DNA from: JAUVXJ01 sp034411995
Lineage (GTDB): Bacteria; Chloroflexota; Anaerolineae; UBA7937; B3-Chlor
DNA length: 64,000 nucleotides
Assembly: GCA_034411995.1 (NCBI GenBank)
Contig: DAOUME010000026.1
Span: forward strand, 806,001-870,000
Direction of reading: 5' to 3'
Each line of letters begins with the position of its first letter. Within the stretch, counting starts at the first letter, position 1. Positions 42,298-50,915 of the stretch are shown here, in pieces. The notes beneath the pieces were generated by a model that saw only the letters and a list, made by a program, of their open reading frames with translations, was not told the origin of the DNA and did no database searches. Both the position numbers and the translations under genes were made by a program.

Positions 42298-43965
42298 GTG
42301 GCTCGACTACTCAGACTTACTGCATTGGCCCTTCTGTTGCTGGCGGTTGTCGCGAGCGGCTGTGCTCCCGCGGCCACGCCAGCACCAGAAGCGACTCCCA
42401 CAGAGGCGGCTCCTCCAGCGGAGCCTACCCCCACCACCGAAGTGGTCGCGACGCCAACGCCTGAAGAGGCGGCGCCCAAGCAGGGTGGTACCTTGGTCAT
42501 CTCCCTGGGCACAGACGTTCCCATCTTCGATTCCATCTATGCCAGCGGAATCCCCAACCTGGGGATAATCTGGCTGGTGACGGAGGGCTTGACCCGGGTC
42601 AATCCCGAAGGAGGAGAGCCGAAGGTCTTGCCCGTTCTCGCTGAATCGTGGGAACAGTCCGCCGATGGCTTGACCTGGACCTTCAAGCTCAGACAGGGCG
42701 TCAAGTTTCATGATGGTACCCCCTTCAACGCCGAGGCCGTGAGATTCAACATCATGGACAGGATGCTGAACGCGGATGCGAAGGCTCTAGCCGCGTCGGC
42801 CTTCAACATGATCAAGTCGGTGGAGGTGGTGGACGAGTACACCGTCAACATCGTCACCGACGGACCCTTCGCGGGTCTCCCGGCTCAGCTCGCCTATTCC
42901 CCCATGGCCATGAACAGCCCAACGCAAGTGCAGAAGCTGGGGAACGAGGACTACCACACGGCCCCCATGGGGACCGGCCCCTTCAAGTTCGTGCACCACA
43001 TCAAGGGGCAGGAGGTCCTGGTTGAGGCCAACGAGGACTATTGGGGAGGCGCCCCGTACCTCGATGCCATCGCCATGAGGCCCATTCCTGAGACGGCCGC
43101 CAGGCTCCTTGCGCTGGAGGCTGGCGAGAGCCACGTTATCTACAACGTGCCGCCTCGCGATGCCGAGAGGTACATGAATGACCCATCGCTCGGCATCGAA
43201 GTGCTGACGCCTCCACAGCAACGGTCCGTATTCGTGGGCATGAATACCAAGTGGGGCCCGTTCCAAGACGTGAGGGTCCGTCAGGCCCTCAACTACGCCG
43301 TCGACCAGCAGGCGATCATCGACAACATCTTGCTGGGGCTGACCCAGCCGATGGACTCGCCGCTACCCCCCGCCTGCGCGTGCTACAAATCCACCATGAA
43401 CTACGAGTACGATCCAGACAAGGCCAGGGACCTTCTGGCCGAGGCGGGATATCCCGACGGGTTCGAAGCAACCCTGCACTATGGCGCCGGGAGGTTCCTC
43501 CTCGATTCCGAGGTAGTGGAAGCTGTGCAGTCGTACCTTGCTGACGTCGGTGTGAAGGTCGAGGTCATTCCGCTCGAGTGGGCAGCCTTCCAGTCCACCT
43601 GGAAGAAGCCCCTGGAAGAGACCGAGATAGAGATGTTCTTCGTGGGCTGGGGTAATCCCACGGTGGATCCGGACCTGGGGACCTACACGTACCTGGAGGC
43701 CTCCTGGCCACCTGGGCTGAATGCCATGTTTTACAGCAACCCCAGCCTCGAACGGCTCATCCCCGCTCAGAGGGCAGCTACGGATCCCGCGGAGCGCTGC
43801 GACATCGTGGAGCAGATCCAGGAGATCATCATGGAGGATGCCCCCTCGATCTTTCTGTACTATGAGCCGCAGGTCCATGCCAGGAGGACCGAGGCCCACG
43901 ATGTGACCATCTCCGTGACGGAGCAGGTCGATCAGATGCAGTTGGCTTGGCTTGACACTGAGTAG
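42298..43965 (+). CDS. Peptide ABC transporter substrate-binding lipoprotein (second)
   Basis: This 555-residue family 5 solute-binding protein has the lipobox VASGCAP and a Pro/Ala/Thr-rich linker. Family blocks include LAESWEQSADGLTWTFKLRQGVKFHDGTPFNAEAV, GTGPFKFVHHIKGQEVLVEANEDYWGG, and RVRQALNYAVDQQAII. It starts at GTG 42298 with AAGGAGG upstream. It lies 109 nt after the Lrp gene and is followed by a very strong stem-loop and then two permease genes. The binding domain differs substantially from the first transporter's, so it likely takes a different peptide or amide. Confidence 0.92.
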   Translation: MARLLRLTALALLLLAVVASGCAPAATPAPEATPTEAAPPAEPTPTTEVVATPTPEEAAPKQGGTLVISLGTDVPIFDSIYASGIPNLGIIWLVTEGLTRVNPEGGEPKVLPVLAESWEQSADGLTWTFKLRQGVKFHDGTPFNAEAVRFNIMDRMLNADAKALAASAFNMIKSVEVVDEYTVNIVTDGPFAGLPAQLAYSPMAMNSPTQVQKLGNEDYHTAPMGTGPFKFVHHIKGQEVLVEANEDYWGGAPYLDAIAMRPIPETAARLLALEAGESHVIYNVPPRDAERYMNDPSLGIEVLTPPQQRSVFVGMNTKWGPFQDVRVRQALNYAVDQQAIIDNILLGLTQPMDSPLPPACACYKSTMNYEYDPDKARDLLAEAGYPDGFEATLHYGAGRFLLDSEVVEAVQSYLADVGVKVEVIPLEWAAFQSTWKKPLEETEIEMFFVGWGNPTVDPDLGTYTYLEASWPPGLNAMFYSNPSLERLIPAQRAATDPAERCDIVEQIQEIIMEDAPSIFLYYEPQVHARRTEAHDVTISVTEQVDQMQLAWLDTE

Positions 43966-43971
43966 AACGCT

Positions 43972-44003
43972 GAGAGCCCGTCCCTCCGGAGGGGCGGGCT
44001 CTC
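43972..44003 (+). promoter_or_regulatory. Strong stem-loop between substrate-binding and permease genes
   Basis: GAGAGCCCG pairs with CGGGCTCTC, and the interior CCCTCCGGAGGG is itself a perfect palindrome with one flanking T-G pair. The whole 32 nt therefore folds into one nearly continuous helix starting 7 nt after the stop. TCTTCT follows but no long T run, so partial termination or mRNA stabilisation is likely. Confidence 0.8.
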
Positions 44004-44031
44004 CTCTTCTGCAGCCAGACGGGATACTACC

Positions 44032-44952
44032 ATGGGTCGCTACATCGCCTACCGGCTGATACTGACCATCTTCGTTCTCCTGGGGGTATCCCTGGTCGTG
44101 TTCTTCATGATCCGGTTGATACCCGGAGACCCTGCCGAGCTTCTGGCAGACCAATGGGCGACCAAGGAAGACATCGAACAACTGCGAAGAGACATGGGCC
44201 TGGACAAGCCTATCACGGTCCAATATCTCCTTTTTATGGACAGAATCTTGCACGGCGACCTGGGCAATTCCGTGATCACGAAGGTGCCGGTGACCAGTGA
44301 GATCGCTGCCAGGTTTCCCTACACTCTCGAGCTAGCGATCGCGGGTACTGTGATCGCCATCGTCATCGGCACCCTGGCCGGCACGATCTCGGCTGTGAAG
44401 CCTTTTTCCATCTTCGACAGCGCCGCCATGATCCTCTCCTTGCTGGGAGTATCGACCCCTGCGTTCTGGCTGGGCCTGATGCTCCTCCTGGCTTTCTCCG
44501 TGCGGCTAGGATGGTTCCCCGCCATGGGAGCCAGCACTCCGAAACATCTGGTCCTCCCCAGCTTGACCCTGGGCCTCCTTACGGCGGGAGTACTCGCCAG
44601 GCAAAGCAGGTCCAGCATGTTGCAGACCCTCCAGGAGGACTACATCGTCACCGCCAGGGCCAAAGGTCTGCTGGAACGGACAGTGGTGTACAGGCACGCT
44701 CTCAAGAACGCCCTGATCCCCGTGGTGACCATCGTCGGTCTTCAGTTCGGACACCTGCTGGGCGGAACGGTGCTGGTCGAGAGCGTGTTCAGTTGGCCTG
44801 GCATGGGCCGGCTCCTCGTGGACGCCATATTCACCAGGGACTACCCTCTCATCCAGGGCGCTGTGCTCATGTTCGCCATGGTCTTCGCTTTGGTCAATCT
44901 CACAGTGGATCTGCTCTACGGCTTGCTGGATCCGAGGATAAGGTACGATTGA
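44032..44952 (+). CDS. Peptide ABC transporter permease, DppB-type (second)
   Basis: The 306 residues show six membrane segments and the family start MGRYIAYRLILTIFVLLGVSLVVFF followed by MIRLIPGDPAELLADQWA. The EAA loop is YIVTARAKGLLERTVVYRHALKNALIPVV, and the C-terminus NLTVDLLYGLLDPRIRYD is typical. It starts 28 nt past the stem-loop. It forms the channel with the following DppC-type protein. The ATPase partners are not in this cluster. Confidence 0.93.
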   Translation: MGRYIAYRLILTIFVLLGVSLVVFFMIRLIPGDPAELLADQWATKEDIEQLRRDMGLDKPITVQYLLFMDRILHGDLGNSVITKVPVTSEIAARFPYTLELAIAGTVIAIVIGTLAGTISAVKPFSIFDSAAMILSLLGVSTPAFWLGLMLLLAFSVRLGWFPAMGASTPKHLVLPSLTLGLLTAGVLARQSRSSMLQTLQEDYIVTARAKGLLERTVVYRHALKNALIPVVTIVGLQFGHLLGGTVLVESVFSWPGMGRLLVDAIFTRDYPLIQGAVLMFAMVFALVNLTVDLLYGLLDPRIRYD

Positions 44953-45063
44953 ACGCAGAGCTATCTGTGCGTGACAGCGTCATCCAGGGGTTCCGGTTGT
45001 GCCCATCCAGGGATTGGAGTCCGATGACAGCCCTGAGCCCTGGACGGATCGGAATAGGGAGGC

Positions 45064-45981
45064 GTGGGCCTTGAGATCAGGTACCAATGTATCGCTTACT
45101 CGTGCCCACCATCAGTACAGGGTAGCACGGTGACTCTCACCCAAGGCAGGGCCTTTAGAAGCCTGGTCAGGAACAACTCGGCTAAGCTGGGCCTGGCCAT
45201 CGTTGTCCTCAACATGGTAGTGGCGGTCTTCGCACCCCTGATTACCCCCTATGATCCCATATCAGCGAGCTTGAGTGAGATAGTGCAACCCCCTTCGCGA
45301 AGCCACTTATTGGGCACCGATGAATTGGGACGTGACATCCTGACCAGAATAGCCTACGGGAGCAGGATCTCGCTGACTTTGGGCATCATCTCCGTGGGCA
45401 TAGCCCTGGTTGGAGGGCTAGTCTTGGGAACCCTGGGAGGTTACTTTGGGGGCTGGCTCGATCTCACAGTCATGCGCTTCATCGACGTAATCCTGGCCTT
45501 TCCTCCTCTGCTGCTGGCTATAGTCGTGGTCAGCATCCTCGGGCCAGGGATTCGCAACGCCATGATCGCCGTCGGCATCGCGCAACTACCCATCTACGCC
45601 AGGCTGGTGAGAGCCGAGGTGCTGACGAACAAAGGGCGAGAGTTCGTAACCGCCGCCAGGGGGGTTGGTGCGGGCGACGTCAGGATCATGGTCAGACACA
45701 TCCTGCCCAACTCTATCGCTCCCATCATCGTGCAGTCCACACTCAATATCGCTACAGCAATTCTCTCTGCTGCCGCCCTGGGTTACCTGGGGCTGGGAGC
45801 TCAGCCTCCCACACCCGAGTGGGGGACCATGCTCACCAAGGGACGGCTCTATCTCCGTGTGGCTCCACACGTAACCACCTTTCCCGGTCTGGCCATCGTC
45901 ATTACCGTGCTGGGGTTCAATCTCTTCGGAGATGGTCTGCGGGATGCCCTGGATCCCAAGATGATCACCGTGCGCAAGTAG
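45064..45981 (+). CDS. Peptide ABC transporter permease, DppC-type (second)
   Basis: The protein has the DppC pattern: FRSLVRNNSAKLGLAIVVLNMVVAVFAPLI, PPSRSHLLGTDELGRDILTRIAYGSR, and the EAA loop FVTAARGVGAGDVRIMVRHILPNSIAP. It ends NLFGDGLRDALDPKMITVRK. The start is uncertain. GTG 45064 has GGGAGG almost touching it; GTG 45130 gives a more usual N-terminus but has no ribosome site. No DppD or DppF gene follows; the next gene begins 43 nt later and encodes an M29-like protein. Confidence 0.88.
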   Translation: MGLEIRYQCIAYSCPPSVQGSTVTLTQGRAFRSLVRNNSAKLGLAIVVLNMVVAVFAPLITPYDPISASLSEIVQPPSRSHLLGTDELGRDILTRIAYGSRISLTLGIISVGIALVGGLVLGTLGGYFGGWLDLTVMRFIDVILAFPPLLLAIVVVSILGPGIRNAMIAVGIAQLPIYARLVRAEVLTNKGREFVTAARGVGAGDVRIMVRHILPNSIAPIIVQSTLNIATAILSAAALGYLGLGAQPPTPEWGTMLTKGRLYLRVAPHVTTFPGLAIVITVLGFNLFGDGLRDALDPKMITVRK

Positions 45982-46024
45982 ACCAACCGAACGGCCGACG
46001 TGGAAGAGAGGAGAAACACAAGGC

Positions 46025-46987
46025 ATGAGCGCTCCTACCATTGAGCAAGTGTGCCAGAAGATCGTGGCGGAATGCCTGCGCTTGCAGAAGGGTGAGTTCT
46101 GTGTGCTACTGAAAGACCTGGAGACCTCGAACCTGCACCGTGGTCTGGAAGCCGCCATCCGCAGCCGTGGAGGGATCCCCTTCGTCCTCGGCCTTCCCGA
46201 AGCAGCTTACCTCAGTGGCCCTGTTTCCCCGAGACTGCTGGCCGCCATGACCTCAGGCGACGCCGTTCTCATCAACACCAGGGAGCTCTTTCCTCAGGGA
46301 CCACGGAAGTCGGCCACGGAGGCCGGAGCCAGGCTCCTCTCCATGTGCACGGTCGCAGAAGAGATGGCCCTCAGAGCGCTGGACGTGGATCACGCTCAGC
46401 TCTCCCAGGTCACCAGGCGGATAGCAAGTCTTCTGTCCCAGGCCTCGACCCTCCTCGTCAGGAGCAAGGCAGGCACAGAGATCCGCATGGAGATCACCAA
46501 CCGCCCTGTCACCTACCTCGACGGCCTCGCCTGGGAGCCCGGGACATCCACCGGGCTACCGGCAGGAGTGGTCGCCCTGGCACCGCTTCCCAATACAGCG
46601 GAAGGCGTCGTCGTCCTCGATGGAAGTATCCACTCCATTGGACTGTGTGAGAAGCCAGTAGCGCTCACGGTCAAGCAGGGCAGGATCGACACCATAGAGG
46701 GAGGCCCGGAAGCGGAAGCACTCCTGAGCATGCTGCACAGTGCCGACGAGAACGCCCGTTGCATCGCAGAAGTAGGCCTGGGCACCAACCCCAAGGCTAC
46801 CTACACGGGCAACCTAGTGGAAGACGAGAGGGTCCTGGGCTCAGGGCACATCGGCTTTGGACGGAGCACTCATCTCGGCGGAGACATCAAGAGCGCCCTC
46901 CACACAGACGCCACCCTCAGGAAGCCCAGCATCTACCTCGACGGTAAACCGATACTCGATGAAGGGAGGCTGGTCGTTGAACGCTGA
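46025..46987 (+). CDS. M29-like aminopeptidase/hydrolase family protein
   Basis: This 320-residue protein resembles the thermophilic aminopeptidase (M29) superfamily, which also contains 2,5-dihydroxypyridine dioxygenase-like members. Candidate metal ligands occur near the end in IAEVGLGTNPKA, GSGHIGFGRSTHLGG and SALHTDATLRKP, the usual Glu/His/His/Asp arrangement. The N-terminal half (VCQKIVAECLRLQKGEFCVLL) is the typical non-catalytic domain. Length is shorter than classic M29 peptidases (about 410), closer to the dioxygenase-like or amidohydrolase branch, so the reaction is unclear. It starts 43 nt after the permease and overlaps the M20 gene, suggesting one operon. Confidence 0.78.
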   Translation: MSAPTIEQVCQKIVAECLRLQKGEFCVLLKDLETSNLHRGLEAAIRSRGGIPFVLGLPEAAYLSGPVSPRLLAAMTSGDAVLINTRELFPQGPRKSATEAGARLLSMCTVAEEMALRALDVDHAQLSQVTRRIASLLSQASTLLVRSKAGTEIRMEITNRPVTYLDGLAWEPGTSTGLPAGVVALAPLPNTAEGVVVLDGSIHSIGLCEKPVALTVKQGRIDTIEGGPEAEALLSMLHSADENARCIAEVGLGTNPKATYTGNLVEDERVLGSGHIGFGRSTHLGGDIKSALHTDATLRKPSIYLDGKPILDEGRLVVER

Positions 46988-48209
46988 AACCACCAAGATG
47001 TCTGAACTGGAAAGAGAGATTCTGCACAAGATCGATGATGGATACGTGGTGGATCTCCTGCAAAGGCTGGTCAGCATTCCCTCCATCGCCCCTCCTTGCC
47101 ACCTGGAAGAGATAGCTACCTTCGTGGCCGAGGAGATGAAGAGTTACGGACTCGAGGTGGTGACCGCGGGGGACCATGGCCAGGGGTGGGAAAGGCCCAA
47201 CGTCCTGGGGACTCTGGATGGGGCAGAGGAGGAATGGGGCCTCACGCTCAACGCACACATGGATGTGGTGCCGCCGTACGACCTCTCGCAGTGGAAGATC
47301 GATCCCTTCGCAGGCGAGATTATCGACGGAACTATCTACGGGCGAGGCATCGCGGATACGAAAGGCAGCCTCGCGGCGATGATGGGCGCCGCACGGGGCA
47401 TAGCTCTATCCGGGGCCAGACTCCAGAAGGGCCTGGCTGTGCTCGCCTGGGCCGGCGATGAATGGAGCCCACCGGACGCCCAGTGGTTCAATGGCGAGTC
47501 CTACATGGCCGCCCACGGGTTCCTCAAACCTGCTCCCTACGTATGCGGCGAACCCTACGACCTCAAGATCTGCTACATCTCCAGGGGCCGCATATGGTTC
47601 GAATTCAAGGTGGGTGGAGAGGCAACCCATTCCGCCACCGGCCAGGGCGTCAACGCCATCCTGGAAGCTATCAAGCTCATTCAGGGGGTCTACCAGATCG
47701 GCGTGGGCCAGCACCCGGTTCTGGGGGCAGACACTATCAACGTAGGTACCATCAAAGGAGGGAGCCAGCCCAACATGGTCCCCGATGAGTGCACGATGAC
47801 CTTCGACATCCGCTTCGCCCCTCCACTGACGACCGCCAGGGTCAAGGCGATGGTCGAAGAGGTTGTGCAGGACCTCCGGCAGACGGACCCCCACTTCGAT
47901 CTCCAGGCGATGGAGGTGCTGGAGAAACGAGAGCCCATCGAGTTCCCCCACCAGGGGACGCTGGTTCAAGCGATGCTCAAGGCGGGTCAGGTTGGTTTGG
48001 GACGTGAGCTGCAACTGGGCGGAGCCCTTTCGTTCGGCGACATCGCCGACTGGAAGGATCAGGCAGGCATCACCGAAGCAGTCCTGTTCGGCCCTGGCGA
48101 GACCAAGCAGGCTCATGCCATCAACGAGCACATCGAATTGGACGATCTGGTCGCTGCGGCCAAGGTATATGCCCTTACCGCACTGTACTGCTGCGAGGCC
48201 GCTCCTTGA
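46977..48209 (+). CDS. M20-family metallopeptidase (ArgE/DapE-like)
   Basis: The roughly 410-residue two-zinc deacylase or peptidase has NAHMDVVPP (first metal His), GRGIADTKGSLAAMM (bridging Asp), WAGDEWSPPD (catalytic Glu) and the C-terminal KQAHAINEHIELDDLVAA with the last metal His. The dimerisation or lid domain lies between about residues 190 and 310. It cleaves N-acyl amino acids or dipeptides in the cytoplasm. The start is taken as TTG 46977, 7 nt after GGGAGG and overlapping the end of the M29-like gene; ATG 46998 is the alternative. The specificity of this branch (ArgE, DapE, carboxypeptidase G2) cannot be settled. Confidence 0.9.
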   Translation: MNAETTKMSELEREILHKIDDGYVVDLLQRLVSIPSIAPPCHLEEIATFVAEEMKSYGLEVVTAGDHGQGWERPNVLGTLDGAEEEWGLTLNAHMDVVPPYDLSQWKIDPFAGEIIDGTIYGRGIADTKGSLAAMMGAARGIALSGARLQKGLAVLAWAGDEWSPPDAQWFNGESYMAAHGFLKPAPYVCGEPYDLKICYISRGRIWFEFKVGGEATHSATGQGVNAILEAIKLIQGVYQIGVGQHPVLGADTINVGTIKGGSQPNMVPDECTMTFDIRFAPPLTTARVKAMVEEVVQDLRQTDPHFDLQAMEVLEKREPIEFPHQGTLVQAMLKAGQVGLGRELQLGGALSFGDIADWKDQAGITEAVLFGPGETKQAHAINEHIELDDLVAAAKVYALTALYCCEAAP

Positions 48210-48412
48210 GCAAGTCCATCGGGGCCTGCTGGACCCCGTGGTTAGGCAGCGCGACAGGTATCCGGACTTAGCCCGGTCGCCTGCCCTACGGTGACTGGCT
48301 GACGCGACTGATAAGGAGGTGGACGGTTTGTAGCAGTGTGATGAGGGAAGCGCACCTTTGATCATCTCGCTCGACGCACAGACGGACGATAAGAACAAGA
48401 ACTGGAGGAGCA

Positions 48413-49468
48413 ATGATTTCTAGAGACGAATACCTCAAGAAGCCTTTAAAGGAACGGTTCATCAAACTGACCCCAGACCAAGAGGCGCGTGCGGAGGAGC
48501 TGCACAAGAACTCCCTGGTCATAGACCTGCATACCCACATCCTGATCGAGGATTTCCACGCTTTCCTGCCCCGGATTCAGCGCTCCGGGGTCCATGGCCT
48601 GTTCGAGGCCGTGGGCGCAGTCGAGGAAGATTTCGCACTGTCCATGAGCCACCTGGGACGATACATGAAGGAGATAGAGAAGCACCCGGACTTCATGCCC
48701 GCTTTCCGCGCGCAGGACTTCCTCGACGCGAAGGAACAGAGAAAGCAAGCGGTGATGTTCCAGCTAGAGCCGCAGAGCTTCTGTAGGGTTGTGGACCGTG
48801 CGGACATCGCCTACGGACTCGGAATCAGGATGGCGCTCCTGGTCTTCAATACCCGCAACTACGTGGGGGATGGCTGCGGTGAGAGAACCAACGCTGGCCT
48901 CAGCTACCTGGGTCTCGAGCTCGTGGAGCGGATGAACGAGTTGGGAATGCTCATCGACTTGTCCCACTGCGGCGTACAGACGACCCTCGACGCCATCGAG
49001 GCCTCGAAGGGCCCGGTGATGTTCAACCACGTCGGAGCCCGCACGTTGTATCCAACCATGAAGAGACTCAAGACCGACGAGGAGTTGCGGGCCCTCGCTG
49101 ACAAGGGCGGTGTCGCGGGTGTCTCAGCCATCCCCAACCAGTTGAGTGGGAACGAGGAACAGGGCATCGAGGACATGCTGAACCACATCGACTACATCGT
49201 CAAACTGATCGGTGTGGATCACGTTGCCATCGGCCTGGACATCGTGTTCGGCGATCACGTCGAGTACCATCGACGGTCAGCGAAGACCACTTTCAAGCTG
49301 GACTACATCGGGCAGGGGTTGGATGCTCCGTATATGTACGGCATCGAGAGCCCCGAAGAGTGGCCCAACATCACCCGTGGTCTGGTGGCCAGAGGCTACT
49401 CCGACGACGAGATCAGGAAGATACTCGGGGGCAACGCCCTGCGGCTCATCAAGGAAGTCGTGGGATAG
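48413..49468 (+). CDS. M19-family membrane dipeptidase (first of tandem pair)
   Basis: The 351 residues match renal-dipeptidase-like zinc enzymes, which cleave dipeptides including those with D-amino acids. Metal and active-site blocks are VIDLHTHILIED (His-x-His), VMFQLEPQSF (bridging Glu), LIDLSHCGVQTTLDA, MFNHVGARTLYP, and IGVDHVAIGLDIVFGDH near the C-terminus. Unlike classical members the first motif is DLHTH rather than DGHND. No signal peptide is evident, so it is probably cytoplasmic. ATG 48413 follows TGGAGGAGC. It has a close paralog at 49806, 337 nt downstream after a hairpin. Confidence 0.92.
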   Translation: MISRDEYLKKPLKERFIKLTPDQEARAEELHKNSLVIDLHTHILIEDFHAFLPRIQRSGVHGLFEAVGAVEEDFALSMSHLGRYMKEIEKHPDFMPAFRAQDFLDAKEQRKQAVMFQLEPQSFCRVVDRADIAYGLGIRMALLVFNTRNYVGDGCGERTNAGLSYLGLELVERMNELGMLIDLSHCGVQTTLDAIEASKGPVMFNHVGARTLYPTMKRLKTDEELRALADKGGVAGVSAIPNQLSGNEEQGIEDMLNHIDYIVKLIGVDHVAIGLDIVFGDHVEYHRRSAKTTFKLDYIGQGLDAPYMYGIESPEEWPNITRGLVARGYSDDEIRKILGGNALRLIKEVVG

Positions 49469-49805
49469 TATGCCCCAGCGGGGCGCCGACGCGGCCCTGC
49501 TTGGCTGGTGACGCCAGGAAGAACCGGCGGCCCGAGAGAGGCGGCACCTTCAGGCCGCCGGTCCCTCGGAGACCCGCGAGCAGGTTCGGGGCCGGTGCCC
49601 TGCTGAGTCAGGGTCCTGCCGACTATGCTCCCTCGTCCACGTCTGAGGGTGGACCATCTGAGGCCACACCCTCCTCACGGTAGAGAGGCGAGGTCGCACC
49701 GGGAAGGTTGTTTTCCCATCCGCGCATGTGCGGTCAAGAATTCAGGGCCAGGGTCGCTCCCTGGCCGACAGTCTCTGCATAGCGATTCGATACAAGGAGG
49801 TCTCA
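49469..49805. other. Spacer between the two M19 genes, with stem-loop
   Basis: A perfect 10-bp inverted repeat, ACCGGCGGCC (49523-49532) and GGCCGCCGGT (49553-49562), with a 20-nt loop lies 55 nt after the first M19 stop and may terminate or process the transcript. No gene is seen. Confidence 0.6.
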
Positions 49806-50867
49806 ATGTTGTCGAGAGAAAAGTACCTGGAGCTTTCTCTGGAAGAGCGATTCGTGCCCCTCAGCGACGAAGAACGCAAGCGTGCGAACGAGCTCTTCGA
49901 GAAGCTGGTGACAGTGGACATGCACACCCACATCTTCGGCTCCGTCCACTTCCACTTCGAATACGAGCCGGTTCGCCAGTCGGGTATTACTTGCTGCTTC
50001 GAGGCCGTGCCCGCTCTCCCGGAGGACTTCGACGAATCGATGGAGTTGCTGGGTAAGTACCGGAGCATCGTTGAAGCCGAGAAAGGGTTGGTGACGGCCC
50101 TCCGGGCCGAGGATATCCGACAGGCCAAGAGAGACGGAAAACAGGCCGTCATGTACCAGCTAGAGCCCCAAACCATGGGCCGGGATCTGGATCGGATCGA
50201 CGTAGCCTACGGGCTGGGCATCCGCATGATGCTCCTGACCTTCAACACCAGAAACTTCGTCGGCGATGGGTGCGGCGAGAGGACCGACAGCGGCCTGAGC
50301 TATCTGGGCATCGAGATGGTCGAGCGCTTGAACGACATCGGCATCATGATCGACCTCTCCCACTGTGGCGTGCAGACGTCCCTGGATGCTGCCCGGTTCT
50401 CGAAAGACCCGGTGCTCTTCAATCACACGGGCGCTCGTGCTCTGAACCCCTCTTGTACCCGTCTGAAGACAGACGAACAACTGCGGGCAGTCGCAGACAA
50501 GGGCGGTCTGATTGGTATTTCAGCGATCCCCAATCAGCTCTCTAACAAGCCCGAGCAAGGCATCGAAGACATGCTCAATCATATCGGCTACGTCGTGAAC
50601 CTGGTGGGGATAGACCACGTGGTCATCGGTCTGGACAACACCTTCCACGACCAGGTGGCCTTCCACCGCAAACTCGCTGCCTCCAGATCGGTGGATCTGG
50701 AGAAGTCGGGCATTGTCCTCGCTGCAGACTACATGTATGGCATCGAATCCCCGATGGAATGGTCAAACATCGTCCGCGGGCTGGTTTCCCGGGGATACAG
50801 CGACGGTGACATTGAGAAGATCGTCTCGGGGAACGCCCTGAGGATCATCGAGGAGGTCGTCGGATAG
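49806..50867 (+). CDS. M19-family membrane dipeptidase (second of tandem pair)
   Basis: This 353-residue paralog of the gene at 48413 is similar over its whole length, including TVDMHTHIFGSVHFHFE, VMYQLEPQTMGRDL, MIDLSHCGVQTSLDA, LFNHTGARALNP and VGIDHVVIGLDNTFHD. The strongest differences lie after the first His motif and in the loop following GLD, likely altering the substrate pocket. AAGGAGG lies 5 nt before ATG 49806. Two diverged M19 enzymes in tandem within one catabolic island suggest hydrolysis of two related dipeptides, possibly containing D-residues or lacking an alpha-amino group. Only biochemistry could tell. Confidence 0.92.
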   Translation: MLSREKYLELSLEERFVPLSDEERKRANELFEKLVTVDMHTHIFGSVHFHFEYEPVRQSGITCCFEAVPALPEDFDESMELLGKYRSIVEAEKGLVTALRAEDIRQAKRDGKQAVMYQLEPQTMGRDLDRIDVAYGLGIRMMLLTFNTRNFVGDGCGERTDSGLSYLGIEMVERLNDIGIMIDLSHCGVQTSLDAARFSKDPVLFNHTGARALNPSCTRLKTDEQLRAVADKGGLIGISAIPNQLSNKPEQGIEDMLNHIGYVVNLVGIDHVVIGLDNTFHDQVAFHRKLAASRSVDLEKSGIVLAADYMYGIESPMEWSNIVRGLVSRGYSDGDIEKIVSGNALRIIEEVVG

Positions 50868-50915
50868 TCCCACTCAGGCGGGAGGTCAGGTCAGTGATCC
50901 CTTGAGGAGGGCACC

